Shown one piece after another: positions 63,188 to 64,000 of a stretch of DNA of 64,000 bases; position 1 is the stretch's first letter, and every line of letters begins with the position of its first letter. The notes beneath the pieces were generated by a model, which saw nothing but the letters and a program-made list of their open reading frames with translations, made no database searches and was not told where the DNA came from. Both the position numbers and the translations under genes were made by a program. The DNA comes from Polaribacter sp. (GTDB taxonomy: Bacteria; Bacteroidota; Bacteroidia; Flavobacteriales; Flavobacteriaceae). The stretch lies in contig JAOLXX010000004.1 of NCBI GenBank assembly GCA_028343155.1, forward strand, positions 1-64,000, read 5' to 3'.

Positions 63188-64000
63188 ATGCATTTTATAG
63201 ACGTCATATTGCCGATTCCAATTCAGAAAACATTTACGTATACTGTAACTGAAGACGAAGCTAATTTTCTACAAAAAGGAATGCGAGTTGCGGTTTCATT
63301 TGGGAAATCGAAGATGTATTCTGCATTGGTTTTCAACATTCACCAAACAAAGCCAACGCTTTATGAAGCCAAAGAAATTCATCAAATCTTAGATGAAACG
63401 CCTTTAGTAAATGAGCAACAATTGCAACATTGGCAATGGATATCTAACTATTACATGTGTTCTTTAGGTGATGTATACAGGGCTTCTTTGCCTTCTGCCT
63501 TTTTGTTAGAAAGCGAAACAATTATTAATAAGAACGAAGCATTTACGGAGGAAGCTATTTTAACAGATGATGCGTATTTAATTTTTGAAGCTTTACAACA
63601 TCAATCTCAATTAACCATTCATCAAGTTGCAGCTATTTTAGGTAAGAAAAAAGTAATGCCTATTGTAAATCAACTACTAAAAGAATCGGTCATTACCATC
63701 AAAGAAGAAATTTACGAACAATACAAACCGAAGTTGGTCAAATATGTTCGTTTACATCCAGCGTATACTTCTGATGAATCTTTAAATAAATTACTAGAAG
63801 AACTCGCTAGAGCAAAAAAACAAAGGGAAGCCGTTTTAGGTTTTTTTCAGTTATCAACTTCTAAAAAACCGATAAAAGCAAAAGATTTAGAAACAAAAGC
63901 CAACGTTTCTTCTACGATTTTAAAATCGTTAGTAGCTAAAAACATTTTTGAATTTTATCATATTCAAATAGATAGAATTCAATTTAAAGGAGCTACAAAT
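63188..64000 (+). CDS. priA: Primosomal protein N' (PriA), N-terminal part
   Basis: The first 271 residues of the replication-restart helicase PriA, running off the window. The N-terminus HFIDVILPIPIQKTFTYTV and VAVSFGKSKMYSALVF form the 3'-DNA-binding domain, and QWISNYYMCSLGDVYRASLPSAF leads toward the winged helix region. The helicase motifs lie beyond the window. No frameshift in the visible part. Confidence 0.92.
   Translation, partial: MHFIDVILPIPIQKTFTYTVTEDEANFLQKGMRVAVSFGKSKMYSALVFNIHQTKPTLYEAKEIHQILDETPLVNEQQLQHWQWISNYYMCSLGDVYRASLPSAFLLESETIINKNEAFTEEAILTDDAYLIFEALQHQSQLTIHQVAAILGKKKVMPIVNQLLKESVITIKEEIYEQYKPKLVKYVRLHPAYTSDESLNKLLEELARAKKQREAVLGFFQLSTSKKPIKAKDLETKANVSSTILKSLVAKNIFEFYHIQIDRIQFKGATN

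Noticed and set aside
1-64000. CRISPR arrays, tRNA or rRNA genes
   Set aside because: No regular repeat-spacer pattern and no clover-leaf or rRNA-like sequence was recognised by eye in the intergenic regions.

Overview
This is strongly AT-rich DNA from a marine-type Flavobacteriaceae member (phylum Bacteroidota; Polaribacter- or Tenacibaculum-like by gene content). The evidence is Bacteroidota -7 promoter boxes of the form TAnnTTTG, few Shine-Dalgarno sequences, several TTG starts, flavobacterial families (LuxC-like acyl-CoA reductase next to serC/serA, exonuclease/GIY-YIG fusion, FISUMP lipoprotein, kinase-less propeller/LuxR regulator) and a laminarin-type glycan locus. Genus is an inference.

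Layout. 1-20 kb is mainly housekeeping: ECF sigma factor, NRAMP-like transporter, lipA, ferredoxin divergent from an acyl-CoA reductase-serC-serA-yggS run, exonuclease, K+ channel, miaA, OmpH/Skp, msrA, dnaX, a Na+(K+)/H+ antiporter, then a Usp-SulP-MiaE operon. 20-23 kb holds mnmE; its 3' end is repeated as a 19-bp near-perfect direct repeat 1.65 kb downstream, bracketing a small integrated element with integrase-arm-like repeats, a truncated zinc-finger protein and a FISUMP lipoprotein.

23-45 kb is a beta-glucan (laminarin-like) utilisation locus on the minus strand: sugar porter, GPH transporter, GH30, GH17, a very large GH161-like phosphorylase, a PKD/carbohydrate-binding lipoprotein, GH16, a second glycan-binding lipoprotein, and a fusion of a TIM-barrel glycosidase to an outer-membrane beta-barrel. 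A truncated binding protein and a propeller/Y_Y_Y/LuxR-HTH regulator lie upstream. There is no SusC/SusD pair. A working model is: GH16 and the barrel fusion act at the surface, GH30/GH17 trim side chains and ends, GPH imports oligosaccharides, and the signal-less GH161-like enzyme phosphorolyses them in the cytoplasm. A 19-bp direct-repeat motif with an 11-bp period recurs in front of the fusion, the truncated gene and the regulator, and may be the regulator's operator.

45-64 kb returns to housekeeping: typA, a LETM1-like small protein, aroB, an outer-membrane receptor, a cold-shock-domain protein, a DUF2461/thioesterase/DEAD-helicase/TRIC/MaoC operon, DUF1853, DUF4380, a methyltransferase, lon (with a possible sigma-54 promoter and a leader hairpin) and the start of priA. 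Gene decay is visible at several places: C-terminal remnants of a GH17 enzyme, a proline dehydrogenase, an alpha/beta hydrolase and an unknown protein. A REP-like repeat (TGTCAgTTCGAgt ... ATCGAgAA) occurs four times in three intergenic regions.
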